Source: Nocardia ignorata NBRC 108230 (GTDB taxonomy: Bacteria > Actinomycetota > Actinomycetes > Mycobacteriales > Mycobacteriaceae). From it: a stretch of DNA of 64,000 bases. This document shows, one piece after another, positions 26,679 to 33,775 of the stretch (position 1 is the first letter of the stretch; every line of letters begins with the position of its first letter). The stretch lies in assembly GCF_001612905.1 (NCBI RefSeq), contig NZ_BDBI01000009.1, forward strand, positions 230,458 to 294,457. Direction: 5' to 3'. The translations under genes and the position numbers were made by a program. The notes under the pieces were generated by a model that saw only the letters and a list, made by a program, of their open reading frames with translations, did not search any database and was not told where the DNA came from.

Positions 26679-27761
26679 CTACTGGTGATGGATCGACGGG
26701 CCATGCTGGGGTGTCCAGACTGGCAGCGGCAGTGGCGATAGGACACGGCTGGTTGCGGATTGCCCCATCGCGAGTGGGTGTAGTTCGCTGGTGAGCGCCG
26801 ATAGGGCATCCGCGACCTCGTGGACGCTCGCTCGAACGTAGGTCAGCGTCGCACCGCCGGGTGTGTACTGGACAGCGTGGGCGGCGTAGGCGCGGGCGAC
26901 GGCATAGCCGAAGTTTCGCTCGACCCAGGTCAGCACGGTATGGCGGAGCCAGTGCGTGCTGACCTGCTGGGTCGCGACCCAAGGCAGTTGTCGGCCCGCA
27001 CGCATCCACAGGTGGTCGTAGCGTCGGCGCGTGATCGGGCGCCCGTAGCGGTAGCGCAGCAGCTGCCCGTCAGGATCATCGCCGCGCGCGCAGTGGGCGG
27101 TGAGCATGGTGAGCAGAGCCGTCGAGATCGGCTGCCAATGGACGGTTCCGCCTTTGCCACGCAGTTTGACCAGGCGCTGCCTGGCATCGAGATCAGTCGG
27201 CCGAATAGCCAGTGCGCTGCCGGTCCTGCACGCGGTTTCCAGATGCAGGCGCAGCAGCAGGGTGTCCAGTTCGACGTCGTCGCCGGTAGTGGTGACCACC
27301 TCGATCACCTCGTGGAGCCGCTCGGCTGCGATCGCACCACGAGGGCTGGGTAGTCGACGCGGCTTGATGAGTTCCGTAGCAGCATTGGAGGTCCGGACGT
27401 AGCCGTCGTTGGCCGCGAACCGATACAGGTAGCGCAGCGCGCTCACCATGTGCTCGGCGGCGGACCTCCCGCCGCGGGAATTGCGGCGCTGGACCGCGCC
27501 TGCGCGGATGCGCTCGACGAGTGCCTGCATCTCCAGATTCGTCGGGTCGTCGAGGCGCCGTGTTCCCCACTCATTCTGTAGGCGCTGCCAGTAAGTCCCG
27601 TAGGTTCGCAGTGTTCCGGCCGAGACTGAGGGGATGATTCGCGCGATGTACTCGTCGAATGTTGGCACCGGTGCTGGGTCCGACTTCGGCAAGAGATCCT
27701 GCACCTGAATCCCCAGCTGGTCCAGCAATTTCCGTGCGATCTCGTGGTTGGGGTCGCTCAT
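26679..27761 (-). CDS. Tyrosine integrase
   Basis: A 360-aa phage-type integrase. A core-binding domain (F-D-E-Y-I-A-R-I-I-P, T-L-R-T-Y-G-T-Y-W) precedes the catalytic domain, which has Arg in TACRTGSAL, H-x-x-R-H in STHWLRHTVLTW, a C-terminal His in YAAHAV and Tyr in ATLTYVRAS. MSDPNHE at 27761 is preferred over MCSRY at 27791 because a GGGGCGAG-type site precedes it. With the excisionase-like gene 0.5 kb away it probably mobilises the element that continues to the right. Confidence 0.85.
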   Translation of the reverse strand: MSDPNHEIARKLLDQLGIQVQDLLPKSDPAPVPTFDEYIARIIPSVSAGTLRTYGTYWQRLQNEWGTRRLDDPTNLEMQALVERIRAGAVQRRNSRGGRSAAEHMVSALRYLYRFAANDGYVRTSNAATELIKPRRLPSPRGAIAAERLHEVIEVVTTTGDDVELDTLLLRLHLETACRTGSALAIRPTDLDARQRLVKLRGKGGTVHWQPISTALLTMLTAHCARGDDPDGQLLRYRYGRPITRRRYDHLWMRAGRQLPWVATQQVSTHWLRHTVLTWVERNFGYAVARAYAAHAVQYTPGGATLTYVRASVHEVADALSALTSELHPLAMGQSATSRVLSPLPLPVWTPQHGPSIHHQ

Positions 27762-27910
27762 CGCTCGCCCCTGCCAGTACCTGCTGCACATGGTCCAGTC
27801 GCGGCGAGCGTTTTGCTCTTCCTCAGCGGATTGCCCGTGCTAGCAAGGCCGGAGGGGCGGGCCACCGGGGACATGCGAACAACCCAGGGGATAGGAATGT
27901 GAGGGTGGTC

Positions 27911-27968
27911 GTGAATTTCATCGGGCACCTGTTCTGCCCGATCAACGGCTCTTCCACATTCCAGTAGA
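27911..27968 (+). repeat. Direct repeat copy 1 with internal hairpin
   Basis: A 58-base unit repeated at 28761-28820. It contains the inverted repeat ATCGGGCA-7-TGCCCGAT (27920-27942) followed by a CAACGGCTCTTCCA block. It lies upstream of the integrase gene. It could be an attachment-site arm, a regulator site or an RNA element. Confidence 0.6.
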
Positions 27969-28234
27969 CAGCAAGTCTGCGAATCGCGCCACCCGCAACG
28001 TGGCAGTCAGTTGTCGGGGAGTCCTAGGCGACGATGAATGCGTAGAGGGCGGAGCCGTAGGTCGAGTCCCGCGGGCACGGTCGTGTCCTGGACGGTTGCC
28101 ATGTTCCCAGCACCGTTGGCCGCTGCTGCGACACAGAGCAGGCGCCAGACTCGTCCGGATCCTGGCCCCGATCGGCGAAGTTCGGCGCGTCTTCGAGCCG
28201 TAGCCCTGGCCGTGCCCCACGGCCGTGATGTGGT

Positions 28235-28480
28235 CTACCCGGTTTCACCGTGGTGCCCGGGCGGTTCGCGGTCAGCGTTCGCCAAGGCTATATCGAGTTC
28301 GTCGATGTCCCATCGGAATTGTCTTCCGACTCGAATGGGTCTGGGTAGCCACGGGTGCTTGCCCGGTTGACGGGCCCAGCGCCGTAGTACTTCAGGGTGG
28401 ATGCCGATGTGGTCGGCCGCCGTTTTGGTGTTGACCCACCGGCGAAGCGGCGGAGGGGAAGTCGAGGGGTCATGGCGCAT
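28235..28480 (-). CDS. Excisionase-like helix-turn-helix protein
   Basis: An 81-aa protein with a winged HTH of the MerR/excisionase kind: W-V-N-T-K-T-A-A-D-H-I-G-I-H-P-E-V-L-R-R-W, then Q-F-R-W-D-I-D-E-L-D. Small proteins of this type next to a tyrosine integrase usually act as recombination directionality factors or regulators. It lies between the two direct-repeat copies. Confidence 0.7.
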   Translation of the reverse strand: MRHDPSTSPPPLRRWVNTKTAADHIGIHPEVLRRWARQPGKHPWLPRPIRVGRQFRWDIDELDIALANADREPPGHHGETG

Positions 28481-28623
28481 GGGTGTGCCCCCGGTCGTGG
28501 TCGATGCCGATTCCGGGTTCGCGATGCCGGGTGCCGCGCACTAGAGGTGGGCAGGACCCGGCGAGAAGTGGTCCTGTCCTCGTACAAGGTCGGCGACGAA
28601 GGCGATGTAGGACATCGTGCGAA

Positions 28624-28649
28624 TATGACCCGACCGAGACTGGGTCATA
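28624..28649. promoter_or_regulatory. 8-bp inverted repeat
   Basis: TATGACCC at 28624-28631 pairs perfectly with GGGTCATA at 28642-28649 around 10 bases. It lies upstream of the excisionase-like gene on the opposite side from its coding region, so an operator for that gene is possible. Confidence 0.35.
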
Positions 28650-28732
28650 GCAACGGCCAGGACGACTTCGGGCGCTACGAGTCCACCGGCTATCGGTGAC
28701 GGGGGCGTGCGATCTCTCCGCTGGAGAATGGT

Positions 28733-28752
28733 CGCGCCCGTAGGCGGGCGCG
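28733..28752. terminator. Strong GC hairpin
   Basis: CGCGCCCG (28733-28740) and CGGGCGCG (28745-28752) form an 8-bp stem with a 4-base loop just before the second direct repeat. It is likely to terminate or pause transcription. No gene clearly ends into it. Confidence 0.4.
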
Positions 28753-28760
28753 GTTGCTGC

Positions 28761-28820
28761 GTGAATCTTCATCGGGCACCTCGTTCTGCCCGATCAGTGG
28801 CTCTTCCAACCTCTAGAAGA
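28761..28820 (+). repeat. Direct repeat copy 2 with internal hairpin
   Basis: Second copy of the unit at 27911-27968, differing by single-base insertions and a few substitutions. The hairpin arms ATCGGGCA (28771-28778) and TGCCCGAT (28787-28794) are intact with an 8-base loop, followed by CAGTGGCTCTTCCA. Between the copies lies the excisionase-like gene. Confidence 0.6.
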
Positions 28821-28860
28821 CATGAACTTCACGACTTTTTCCACCCATTTCTCGCCCTAG

Positions 28861-28885
28861 CCGTGAAATCAGTCGCAATTCACGG
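28861..28885. terminator. Hairpin between the repeat and the regulator gene
   Basis: CCGTGAA (28861-28867) pairs with TTCACGG (28879-28885) around 11 bases. It lies about 95 bases past the stop of the minus-strand regulator and could end its transcript. Confidence 0.35.
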
Positions 28886-28977
28886 TGTTTCGGGTTCGAC
28901 TCCTTGTTTAGCCTCACAATTGTCCGACCCACGCGCGCGGATATGTCACCGTTGGGCCGCTCCGATGTTGCTGGCGC

Positions 28978-29808
28978 TCAGTCGAGCACGGGCCCCGAGT
29001 AGGTCTCTGGTGTGGCTGTGACCAGTTGGATGTGTTTGGAGACGATGCTGTCGGTCAGCGACAGTTGGTAAGAGACCCTGTTCTGGTCAGTGCTGTGGGC
29101 GTGCAACAGGCGCCGCGCGTCGCGACCGAGGGAGACCTTCACGCTCGCTGCCCACAGTCGTTGAGCATCATTGTTCGGGGACAGTGCGGCAACGAGTTCT
29201 TTGGCCTGTACCGACGTGCGGTGCCTGCCGAGTGCGGCTTTTACCTTCGCGATCATCCAGGAACGTTCGCCATCAGGATCGACGAGGACGGTCTTGGCAT
29301 GCTCGCCGAACATCCAGACTGGTACCGATCCGATGTCATCGATGCCGATCAGTAGGTCGGCAAACAAGTCGTTGCGCGACAACACATTCGACATCGGATC
29401 GATGTAAGCGGCCAAGACGCCTCGGGTCTGGAAGCGTTCGAGGTTGGCAGCCAATGCGGGCTCGGCCTGGACGTAGGTGCGCAGGTGGTGAGTCGGGGCC
29501 AGCGGGATGTCGGCGATGGCGAGGTCGTGCAGGTGTGCGGACATCGCCTGGTCGAGTCGGTAGCCTCGAACGATCCCTTCGAGGGTGTTCAGCGAGGGCT
29601 CGCGCTCGCTGCGTTCGATGCGCCCGAGGTGGACCGCGCTGAACCCGACCGCGTCGGCCGCCTCTTCGCGAGTGAGACCCAGATCCTCCCGGATCCACCG
29701 GCACGTCGTGCCGAGGTCGGGAATGGACACATCGGGTCGTGTCGGATCGCGTCGCCGCCGTCGACGTGGCCGATCTGGCAACCGCCTAGAAGGACGTTCG
29801 TATTTCAT
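28978..29808 (-). CDS. XRE-family regulator with MmyB-like ligand-binding domain
   Basis: A 276-aa transcription factor. After a basic N-terminus, residues about 35-90 form an XRE HTH (L-G-L-T-R-E-E-A-A-D-A-V-G-F-S-A-V-H-L-G-R-I-E-R). The remaining 180 residues match the MmyB-like PAS-type domain (N-x-L-F-A-D-L, then R-S-W-M-I-A-K-V-K and H-L-R-T-Y). A strong GGGGGAG lies just before ATG 29808. It is transcribed divergently from the T4SS gene train and is the obvious candidate to control it through the palindrome at 30074-30114. Confidence 0.8.
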   Translation of the reverse strand: MKYERPSRRLPDRPRRRRRRDPTRPDVSIPDLGTTCRWIREDLGLTREEAADAVGFSAVHLGRIERSEREPSLNTLEGIVRGYRLDQAMSAHLHDLAIADIPLAPTHHLRTYVQAEPALAANLERFQTRGVLAAYIDPMSNVLSRNDLFADLLIGIDDIGSVPVWMFGEHAKTVLVDPDGERSWMIAKVKAALGRHRTSVQAKELVAALSPNNDAQRLWAASVKVSLGRDARRLLHAHSTDQNRVSYQLSLTDSIVSKHIQLVTATPETYSGPVLD

Positions 29809-29982
29809 ATCTCCCCCCCGGGAGCTAGTGGTGTAAGTCACAGGCTGAGAGGTTTGAAGTGAGAGTCACCTGCTGGTGATGGGACATTGTCTACCAGAAG
29901 GGATTTCATGCGGCAAGTTTGCCCACGGCCCGCGAGTTGGGAACGACGGCGTTCGTCAAAAATTCAGCAACAGAGGCAATTT

Positions 29983-30024
29983 CGACGCGGCTCGCCTTCG
30001 TCCGGGGGGTGAGTAGCCGCGTCG
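29983..30024. promoter_or_regulatory. 10-bp inverted repeat in the divergent promoter region
   Basis: CGACGCGGCT (29983-29992) and AGCCGCGTCG (30015-30024) are perfect arms around 22 bases. Either an operator or a transcribed hairpin is possible. Confidence 0.35.
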
Positions 30025-30073
30025 CCGATGGGTCAGTTTCGGTCCCGTTGCTGCCTGCGTTGACATGGGTCCC

Positions 30074-30114
30074 TTAACTGATCCTTTTTGATATATCCAA
30101 ACTGGATCAGTTAA
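30074..30114. promoter_or_regulatory. 11-bp palindromic operator candidate
   Basis: TTAACTGATCC (30074-30084) and GGATCAGTTAA (30104-30114) are perfect arms 30 bp apart centre to centre. They enclose an AT-rich stretch with a smaller dyad, TTTG-7-CAAA. A TTGACA lies at 30060-30065. The low-GC block between the MmyB-type regulator and the T4SS genes is the likely promoter/operator of the whole train. Confidence 0.5.
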
Positions 30115-30187
30115 TGGTCTAGCGGCACAGTCGGTTTCAAGGTTTGGATGGAAAGCGAAAGTAATTCCCTCCCAGAAAGGAAATCCT

Positions 30188-30295
30188 GTGGATCCGATCG
30201 TGATCGCGAGCTATCTCAACGCCGGGCTGTCGCTGTTGGCCAACGGCGCCGCCCTGGCCAATCAGGTGCTGTATCTGGCTCTGAACTTGCTCTGA
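30188..30295 (+). CDS. 35-aa hydrophobic peptide at the head of the T4SS gene train
   Basis: GTG 30188 with AAAGGA about seven bases upstream. The peptide is almost entirely hydrophobic (S-Y-L-N-A-G-L-S-L-L-A-N-G-A-A-L-A-N-Q, ending Y-L-A-L-N-L-L), long enough for one membrane helix. A 12-bp hairpin follows the stop after 13 bases. It may be a small membrane protein or a leader peptide whose translation controls the hairpin. It is not a known family to me. Confidence 0.5.
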   Translation: MDPIVIASYLNAGLSLLANGAALANQVLYLALNLL

Positions 30296-30308
30296 CCTAG
30301 CCGCCGAG

Positions 30309-30346
30309 CGGCACCGCCGAACCGGGTACACCGATCGGCGGTGCCG
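30309..30346 (+). terminator. 12-bp hairpin between the peptide and the first long gene
   Basis: CGGCACCGCCGA (30309-30320) and TCGGCGGTGCCG (30335-30346) are perfect arms around 14 bases, without a T-run. It separates the 35-aa ORF from the secreted-protein gene. It may be a terminator, attenuator or processing stem. Confidence 0.5.
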
Positions 30347-30448
30347 GGCAGCAGCCCACCGATCTGAATTCTTGCCGCGCACGCGAAGCCAATCCCGCTG
30401 CGGCCCCATATATCAGCTTCACCTTTCGACTAGAGAGGTCGACCAGTC

Positions 30449-31351
30449 ATGCCCGAAAACACTCCGACCGCCCGCCGCAGCGCAGCTCGCCGCCGATCCG
30501 GAATCTCCGGCGCACGTCGCACCGGCACCATGCTGCTCGCTGCCGCCATTCCGGTCGCTGTCGCAGTCGGCGCCGCCGGCCCTGCCCACGCCAACAGCGC
30601 CGTAGCAACCATTGCCGATCAAGGCGGCGTGACCAGTCCGCCCCAACCCGGTACCGAAACACCCACGCCCCCACCAGCTCCCGAACCCGAACCCGAGCCG
30701 GAGCCGACTCCTGAACCCACACCACCGGTGTACTACGAACAGCCCCAACAGGTACGCACCGGCCCAGCCCGGCCCGCCCCCGAAGTGGACGAGCCGGTCG
30801 AACCGGTGCGCATCGAAGAACTGCACCTCCCCGTCCCTGTCGAGCCGGTCGCTCCGATCACCCCGCCGGAGAACACGATTCGGATCGGAGAGTGGCAGAC
30901 CCCGAGCCCGGAGTGGCTCCCGGTGGAAGTCCGCGACACCATCAACAACACCGCAGCAGGCGCCGAGGCGCAGGTCGCGACAGCACTGGACTCGGTCGGG
31001 ATCCCCGCAGGACGCTCTGATCGCGTCAGTGGCGCGACCCTGGGTGGCGCCGCACTGGGCGGCGCAGCCGGTGCGACCGTGCTCGGGGCACCCGCAGCCG
31101 CAGTCGGTGCTGTAGCCGGAGGGCTAATCGGCGGCACAGTCGGTGGAATCGCCGGTGCCGCACTCGGAATCGTGATCCCGGTCCCCATCATCGGACAAGC
31201 TACCAGCGGAGTCGCAGGCACCGCCTTGGGTGCGGCCGCCGGAGCCGCTGCGGGTGCGGCGCTCCTCGGCGTGCCAGCCGGTGCTGTCGGCGGGGCGGTC
31301 GGTGCAACGATCGGCGCCGGGTTCGGCGCCGGCGTCGGAGTCGGCCAATGA
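30449..31351 (+). CDS. Secreted Pro-rich / glycine-zipper protein
   Basis: 300 aa. After a basic start, a hydrophobic signal segment ends in A-G-P-A-H-A-N near residue 50. Then comes a Pro/Glu tract (P-E-P-E-P-E-P-E repeats) and a central segment. The C-terminal 110 residues are almost only Gly, Ala, Val and Ile with G-x-x-x-G repeats (glycine zippers, as in G-G-L-I-G-G-T-V-G-G). This is a surface or membrane-inserting architecture, able to span the wall through the Pro-rich part. AGAGAGG precedes the start. Its stop overlaps the cutinase start (ATGA). A role at the envelope during DNA or protein transfer is inferred. Confidence 0.7.
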   Translation: MPENTPTARRSAARRRSGISGARRTGTMLLAAAIPVAVAVGAAGPAHANSAVATIADQGGVTSPPQPGTETPTPPPAPEPEPEPEPTPEPTPPVYYEQPQQVRTGPARPAPEVDEPVEPVRIEELHLPVPVEPVAPITPPENTIRIGEWQTPSPEWLPVEVRDTINNTAAGAEAQVATALDSVGIPAGRSDRVSGATLGGAALGGAAGATVLGAPAAAVGAVAGGLIGGTVGGIAGAALGIVIPVPIIGQATSGVAGTALGAAAGAAAGAALLGVPAGAVGGAVGATIGAGFGAGVGVGQ

Positions 31352-32580
31352 CCAGTAGCGCAGCCCGTACCGCAGCAGCCGTGGCCGCCGCCTTGGTGGG
31401 AGCCGCGGTGATCGCCGCGGCCTCACCGGCGGCTCCCGCGGTCGCAGTGCCGATCGAGGGATGCCCGGCGTTGTTCATCCTCGGTGTCCAAGGAACGGGC
31501 CAATCGTCGCAGACTGCGGACCCTCTCGCGGACACCGGTGTTGTCGGGGCGCTGATCGGACCGGTCGTGGGTGCGGTGCCAGCGCTCGTGCAGCGCGCCT
31601 ACATCGGCTACGACGCGGGCTTCGGCGGCATCGTCCCCGGCGGGGGCTCCGCCCGGTACGTCGCCTCGGTCTCGGGGGCCCGGGCCAACCTCGACGCCGC
31701 GGCACAACAAGTCGTGCAGGCGTGCCCGGACACGATGCTGGCCGGTGTCGGTTACAGCCAGGGCGCCCAAGCAATGGCGAGCTTCGCGCGCGACACCGGT
31801 GCGGGCAACGGCCCCGTCCCGGCCGAACGCATCGCAGGAATCGTGTTGTATGCCAATCCGGATCGTGGCGAACTCGAACCAGTCTTCCCCGGTCGACCGG
31901 GCCAAACCGTGCCCGACCCCGCACCCGGCACCTCGGGTTCGGCGGTCTCGACCGTGCAAGTCCTCGCGGCCCCCGCAGGTGGTGCGGGACTCGCGACCAC
32001 CAGCGCCGGATACGGCGATCTCACCGGCCGGGTCGCCGACATCTGCAGCGACGGCGACCTCGCCTGCTCCGCCCCGGGCCAGGCATCGGTCCTGCGACTG
32101 GGGGCCCAGGTCTTTGCCCAAGCCGACCTCACCAACCCTGTTGCGGCGCTGTCCACTCTCGGCGCCGCACTCTCCGACGCACTCGGTGAGGCTTGGAACA
32201 CCGTGATCGTCAACGACTTCCAGGTCGGTGCCGGAGGTGTCGACTATGCGCCGCAGGCGGATTTGGGGCAGCGGTTGGTCGATGCCGGTGACCCCCGCAC
32301 ACCTGTCACGGATCCAGCGGCAGCGGCTGCGCGCTGGAACGAGATCACCGCGACGGTCGCGGCAAACCCACTGGCGCAGGTGCCGAAATTGCTCGCCCAA
32401 CTCAGTGGCGCGTGGGGGCAGCTCGCGGCGCAGAACGCCGAGCTGGTCAACCCGGCGACCTGGTTGCGGTTCGCCGACACCGTCGGACGTCACAACGGCT
32501 ATGCCCTGACCGGGCAGTTGGACTCGGGCATCGCGTGGATGATCGCGCTGGCCCATGACGTCGCGGGAGCCCGCTCATGA
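31348..32580 (+). CDS. Cutinase-family serine esterase, nucleophile intact
   Basis: A 410-aa secreted protein: signal peptide to about residue 34, then a cutinase domain with C-P-A-L-F-I-L-G-V-Q-G, a Cys pair (about 39 and 126), the nucleophile elbow GYSQG at 135-139 and a second conserved D-I-C-S-D-G-D-L-A-C block. Cutinase-like proteins of this order hydrolyse acyl esters of envelope lipids. About 170 extra C-terminal residues form an added helical region. The start overlaps the preceding gene and the stop overlaps the lipase-like gene by 4 bp. Its place at the head of T4SS genes suggests local envelope remodelling. Confidence 0.82.
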   Translation: MTSSAARTAAAVAAALVGAAVIAAASPAAPAVAVPIEGCPALFILGVQGTGQSSQTADPLADTGVVGALIGPVVGAVPALVQRAYIGYDAGFGGIVPGGGSARYVASVSGARANLDAAAQQVVQACPDTMLAGVGYSQGAQAMASFARDTGAGNGPVPAERIAGIVLYANPDRGELEPVFPGRPGQTVPDPAPGTSGSAVSTVQVLAAPAGGAGLATTSAGYGDLTGRVADICSDGDLACSAPGQASVLRLGAQVFAQADLTNPVAALSTLGAALSDALGEAWNTVIVNDFQVGAGGVDYAPQADLGQRLVDAGDPRTPVTDPAAAAARWNEITATVAANPLAQVPKLLAQLSGAWGQLAAQNAELVNPATWLRFADTVGRHNGYALTGQLDSGIAWMIALAHDVAGARS

Positions 32581-33698
32581 CCAGCACCGGGGCCGATGAG
32601 TTCCACGCGAATACCGCGGTCGGCTCCGGCACCCCCGGCCGAATCCTGCGTACCCGCGAGGTCATGGTGCCCCACATCGCCGGACTCCGGAACGCCTGGC
32701 AGGTGATCTACACGACCAAAACCAGCTTCGGTGTCCCGGTCCCCGCCTCGGGCATCGTGCTGGAACCGGCCACGCTGACCGGTGGTTCGGTGATGAATAC
32801 CCCGCTGGTGGTGTACTGCCCAACCTTTCACGGTCTGGGTGGTCGGTGCGCTCCCTCGCAGCTGCTGGTCGACGGGAACGAACCCGACACGAGCAGCATC
32901 GCCGCCGCGCTCGTACAGGGATGGACGGTCGCGGTTCCCGACGGGATCGGACTGGGCATCCACGGCGCAGGACCCCACCATTTCCTGGCCAAGAAGGGGG
33001 GCGCACATGCGGTGCTGGACATAGCTCGCGCAGTCACGTCCCAGCCCGCCCAGGGCACTCTCGAGGCTCCGGTCGCGATCTGGGGCTACGCCGATGGCGG
33101 CCGGGTTGCCGCCGCTGCCGCGGAGTTCCAGCCTGCCTACGCGCCCGAACTGGATCTACGGGCTGTCGCGGCCGGTGCGGTGATCCGCGACCCCGGCGCG
33201 TTGATCAACAGCCTCGACGGCGGACCGTGGTCGGGACTGGCCTTCGCGGGCATGATCGGGCTGGCCCGGGCATACGCTCATCTCCCGGTCGATCACTTAC
33301 TCACCGACGCCGGCGTGCGCGCGGTCCGCACGGCTTCCGAGCTCGATCTGGCGACTTTGATGGTGGAGTTCTTGTCTCCACTCTCGGCATGGTGTGAACG
33401 TCCAGACCCCTGGAACGACCCGGTCTGGCGATACGTGCTGGCTCACGAAACCCTCGGCACTTCAACACCGTTGGCGCCGATCCATCTCTACCACGGGTTG
33501 CTCGACGGACTGATCCCGATCGAGTCCGGGCGCGAACTGTTCGCCGAGTACACCGCCCGCGATGTCGCCGTGTCCTGGTCGGAATTCGACGTCACCCACC
33601 TCGGCGCGGCCGACCTCGGAGTCCCCGACGTGTTGGCCGCCTTCCGCACGGGATTCGCCCGACCACCACGCCATCAAGGCCCGAACCCGACCAACTGA
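32577..33698 (+). CDS. LIP-family lipase-like protein with Ser-to-Ala nucleophile
   Basis: A 373-aa protein of the secretory lipase (LIP) family: V-Y-C-P-T-F-H-G-L in the oxyanion region, the elbow region W-G-Y-A-D-G-G (170-175), L-Y-H-G-L-L-D-G-L-I-P before the acid, and V-T-H-L-G near the expected His. Active members read G-Y-S-Q-G-G; here the nucleophile codon is GCC (Ala172), so hydrolysis is not expected. No signal peptide is seen. It may be a binding or scaffolding pseudoenzyme. A 13-bp hairpin follows. Confidence 0.75.
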   Translation: MTSTGADEFHANTAVGSGTPGRILRTREVMVPHIAGLRNAWQVIYTTKTSFGVPVPASGIVLEPATLTGGSVMNTPLVVYCPTFHGLGGRCAPSQLLVDGNEPDTSSIAAALVQGWTVAVPDGIGLGIHGAGPHHFLAKKGGAHAVLDIARAVTSQPAQGTLEAPVAIWGYADGGRVAAAAAEFQPAYAPELDLRAVAAGAVIRDPGALINSLDGGPWSGLAFAGMIGLARAYAHLPVDHLLTDAGVRAVRTASELDLATLMVEFLSPLSAWCERPDPWNDPVWRYVLAHETLGTSTPLAPIHLYHGLLDGLIPIESGRELFAEYTARDVAVSWSEFDVTHLGAADLGVPDVLAAFRTGFARPPRHQGPNPTN

Positions 33699-33701
33699 CG
33701 C

Positions 33702-33736
33702 GCCTGCCCGCGCCACCCCCTCCGGCGCGGGCAGGC
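33702..33736 (+). terminator. 13-bp hairpin after the lipase-like gene
   Basis: GCCTGCCCGCGCC (33702-33714) and GGCGCGGGCAGGC (33724-33736) form a perfect stem with a 9-base loop, three bases after the stop. It is very stable and probably terminates or protects the upstream message. Confidence 0.6.
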
Positions 33737-33775
33737 AGAGCCCACTGACTCGACGGTAAAAGGAAGCCGAACCCG

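Noticed and set aside
28881..28925. tRNA-like T-arm sequence GGGTTCGACTCC
   Set aside because: The T-stem does not pair well and no D-arm, anticodon arm or acceptor partner is found upstream, so neither a tRNA nor a clear tRNA-end attachment site is supported.
31423..32556. Long minus-strand ORF of 377 codons opposite the cutinase gene
   Set aside because: A shadow caused by high GC third positions; no recognisable domains, and the plus strand has a well-defined cutinase.
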